Source of the DNA: Pseudomonadota bacterium
GTDB taxonomy: Bacteria; Campylobacterota; Campylobacteria; Campylobacterales; Campylobacteraceae
NCBI GenBank assembly: GCA_002746565.1
Contig: PDPI01000022.1
Coordinates: 58,508 to 122,507, forward strand
Direction of reading: 5' to 3'
DNA length: 64,000 nt
The notes below the pieces were generated by a model. That model was given only the letters and a program-made list of their open reading frames with translations. It searched no databases and had not been told where the DNA came from. Both the position numbers and the translations under genes were made by a program. Positions 62,812 to 64,000 of the stretch are shown here, piece after piece. How positions within the stretch are numbered: position 1 is the stretch's first letter; every line of letters starts with the position of its first letter.

Positions 62812-64000
62812 ATGAAATATACATCAGATTATAAGCCTTTAGATGTCGTTGATGAGAAGGGGAGGGGTTTGGTGTCTGATAGGCATTATTATAGGTCTGA
62901 TCCAAGTGGTATAAAATCAACAAACAACGATCATATCCCAGGCGGCATGAGTAAAATAGTAGATTTTTTTATAGAAAATGTTAAATTAAATTATGTGTTG
63001 TTTTTATTTGTGATTTTGGGTGGAATCTATTCTTATAAGAGCCTTCCTAAGGAGATATTTCCACCCATTACGACGGATAAAATATCCATAGAGGGTGGAT
63101 ATGTGGGTGCTAGTGCTAATATCTTAGATAAGATGGCGGTTCAAAATATAGAAGATGGGATAAATAATATCTCTGGTATTTCTAAGATGAATTCTTATAT
63201 TAGCCCAAATTCTTTTAAGATCGTGGTGGAGATTTCTAGCAAAGATCAAAAAGATACCATACTTCAAAAGGTTAAAGACTCCATAGCTAGGGTCAAGGGG
63301 GATTTTCCTGAAAATATGGATGAACCTACAGCTTCTCATTTGGTGGGTATGTTTCCGCTTATTTTGGTAAATATTTCTTCTAAGGAAATGGGGCATGATT
63401 ATATACTAAACGCTGCAAAGGAATTAAAATCCAGACTCTCTTCTGTTAAAAATCTAACCAATATTCATATATATGGAGAGGGCGAAAAGCAGGTTAAAAT
63501 AGAGGTAAATTCTAAGCTTCTAAAGGCTTATGGGATAGATAATAATGCTTTTTTAGGAGCTATTTCTCAGATGTCTTCTATTTTTCCCATTGGTAAAATT
63601 GCCCAGCAAGGGGGTAAGAACTATTTTATATCCACTTATAATGGGGAAAAAAATGTGGAAGATTTTTTAGATGCTATTATTAAGGTCAATGGAAAAGTTA
63701 TACGATTGTCCGATGTGGCAAAGATAAGTAAATCTTTTAAAGATAATCAAACAAAATCCTCTTTTAATGGTAAAAAAACCATTAGTTTAAATATTTCAAA
63801 AACAGAAGATGGAAATTCTATGGAGTTGGTTAAGAGGGTAAAATCCATCTTAAAAGACTTTGAAAAACAATACCCAAAACTAAGCCTAGGAACCTTTTCT
63901 GATACCTCAGTTTATATACGAAATAGACTAAATACCGTGGTCTCAAACATACTCCTAGGTCTCATACTTGTGGGCTTTACCATGTACTTGCTCATCAATA
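62812..64000 (+). CDS. RND-family efflux transporter, 5' part (partial)
   Basis: Open from ATG 62812 (with AAGGGAAAAAA upstream) to the window edge, giving the first 396 residues; absent from the track because it has no stop here. After an unusual N-terminal extension of about 60 polar residues comes membrane helix 1 (YVLFLFVILGGIYSYKSLPKE), then the RND phrase EIFPPITTDKISIEGGYVGASA and a porter domain; the second membrane helix begins near the end (NTVVSNILLGLILVGFTMYL). It belongs to the AcrB/HAE-type group. Substrate unknown; no membrane-fusion partner is visible in the window. Confidence 0.88.
   Translation, partial: MKYTSDYKPLDVVDEKGRGLVSDRHYYRSDPSGIKSTNNDHIPGGMSKIVDFFIENVKLNYVLFLFVILGGIYSYKSLPKEIFPPITTDKISIEGGYVGASANILDKMAVQNIEDGINNISGISKMNSYISPNSFKIVVEISSKDQKDTILQKVKDSIARVKGDFPENMDEPTASHLVGMFPLILVNISSKEMGHDYILNAAKELKSRLSSVKNLTNIHIYGEGEKQVKIEVNSKLLKAYGIDNNAFLGAISQMSSIFPIGKIAQQGGKNYFISTYNGEKNVEDFLDAIIKVNGKVIRLSDVAKISKSFKDNQTKSSFNGKKTISLNISKTEDGNSMELVKRVKSILKDFEKQYPKLSLGTFSDTSVYIRNRLNTVVSNILLGLILVGFTMYLLIN

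Noticed and set aside
1-64000. CRISPR array, tRNA/rRNA genes, prophage or insertion sequence
   Set aside because: I saw no regularly spaced direct repeats, no cloverleaf-like sequence in the gaps, and no transposase, integrase or phage structural gene.
1-64000. Phase-variable homopolymer G or C tracts typical of Campylobacter surface loci
   Set aside because: Runs noticed were only about five or six bases long and lie within housekeeping genes; no contingency locus is present here.

Overview
The window is a gene-dense, AT-rich bacterial chromosome segment that reads as a Campylobacterota genome, most likely Campylobacter or a close relative. This rests on gene content and order: a lnt/yajC/secD/secF/leuS/lptE/folC/M23/bactofilin/mfd run, a comEC-yihY-glcD-pgbA-like-M23 block, a napAGHBFLD operon with GH instead of NapC, a futalosine-pathway MqnC, a 416-residue ComEC without a nuclease-like C-terminal domain, and lon next to rpsR-ssb-rpsF. 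Promoters are mostly visible only as a TATAAT/TACAAT -10 box in AT-rich DNA, and TTG or GTG starts are common. No database search was run; names come from motifs, length and context.

Layout. 1-14.6 kb: end of an unknown gene, then convergent lnt, then a long forward run for protein export (yajC, secD, secF), leuS, LPS assembly (lptE), folate (folC), cell shape (Csd1-like M23 peptidase overlapping a CcmA bactofilin), transcription-coupled repair (mfd), a DUF815 ATPase and a YmdB-type phosphodiesterase. 14.6-16.5 kb: a two-gene unit with a near-consensus promoter between two matching palindromes, encoding a STAND/ATPase_2-type ATPase with a winged-helix tail and a MagIII-like DNA glycosylase. 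16.5-29 kb: DUF465 protein, argJ, a K+ channel, rpmB, rpe, dnaQ, gamma carbonic anhydrase, uvrB, two small unknown proteins, two pseudopilins, priA, a toxin-antitoxin pair and ispG. 29-39 kb: dnaB, comEC, then convergent yihY-glcD-pgbA-like, a Csd3/Pgp3-like M23 peptidase, mgtE, a Nudix hydrolase and a ureohydrolase.

39-50.2 kb: the periplasmic nitrate reductase operon napAGHBFLD behind a FNR/CRP-like site, then a convergent, tightly coupled operon for a double-NosL lipoprotein-like or exported protein, a small membrane protein, an FtsX-type ABC permease and ATPase, and a cysteine-motif membrane protein. No nosZ is present in the window. 50.3-64 kb: small unknown gene, EamA exporter, SPFH-NfeD pair, mqnC, an M16-like protein lacking its zinc motif, recG, hpf, bamD, lon, rpsR-ssb-rpsF, and the 5' part of an RND transporter.

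Most notable unexplained signals: (1) the doubly-operatored ATPase-glycosylase unit; (2) a roughly 95-125 bp hairpin-rich intergenic repeat present in three clear copies and one possible decayed copy; (3) folC and napF, whose conserved N-termini begin only at ATT and ATA codons; (4) a probable leaderless ispG mRNA; (5) the NosL-ABC-membrane-protein operon. There are no tRNA or rRNA genes, CRISPR arrays, insertion sequences or prophage genes that I can recognise.
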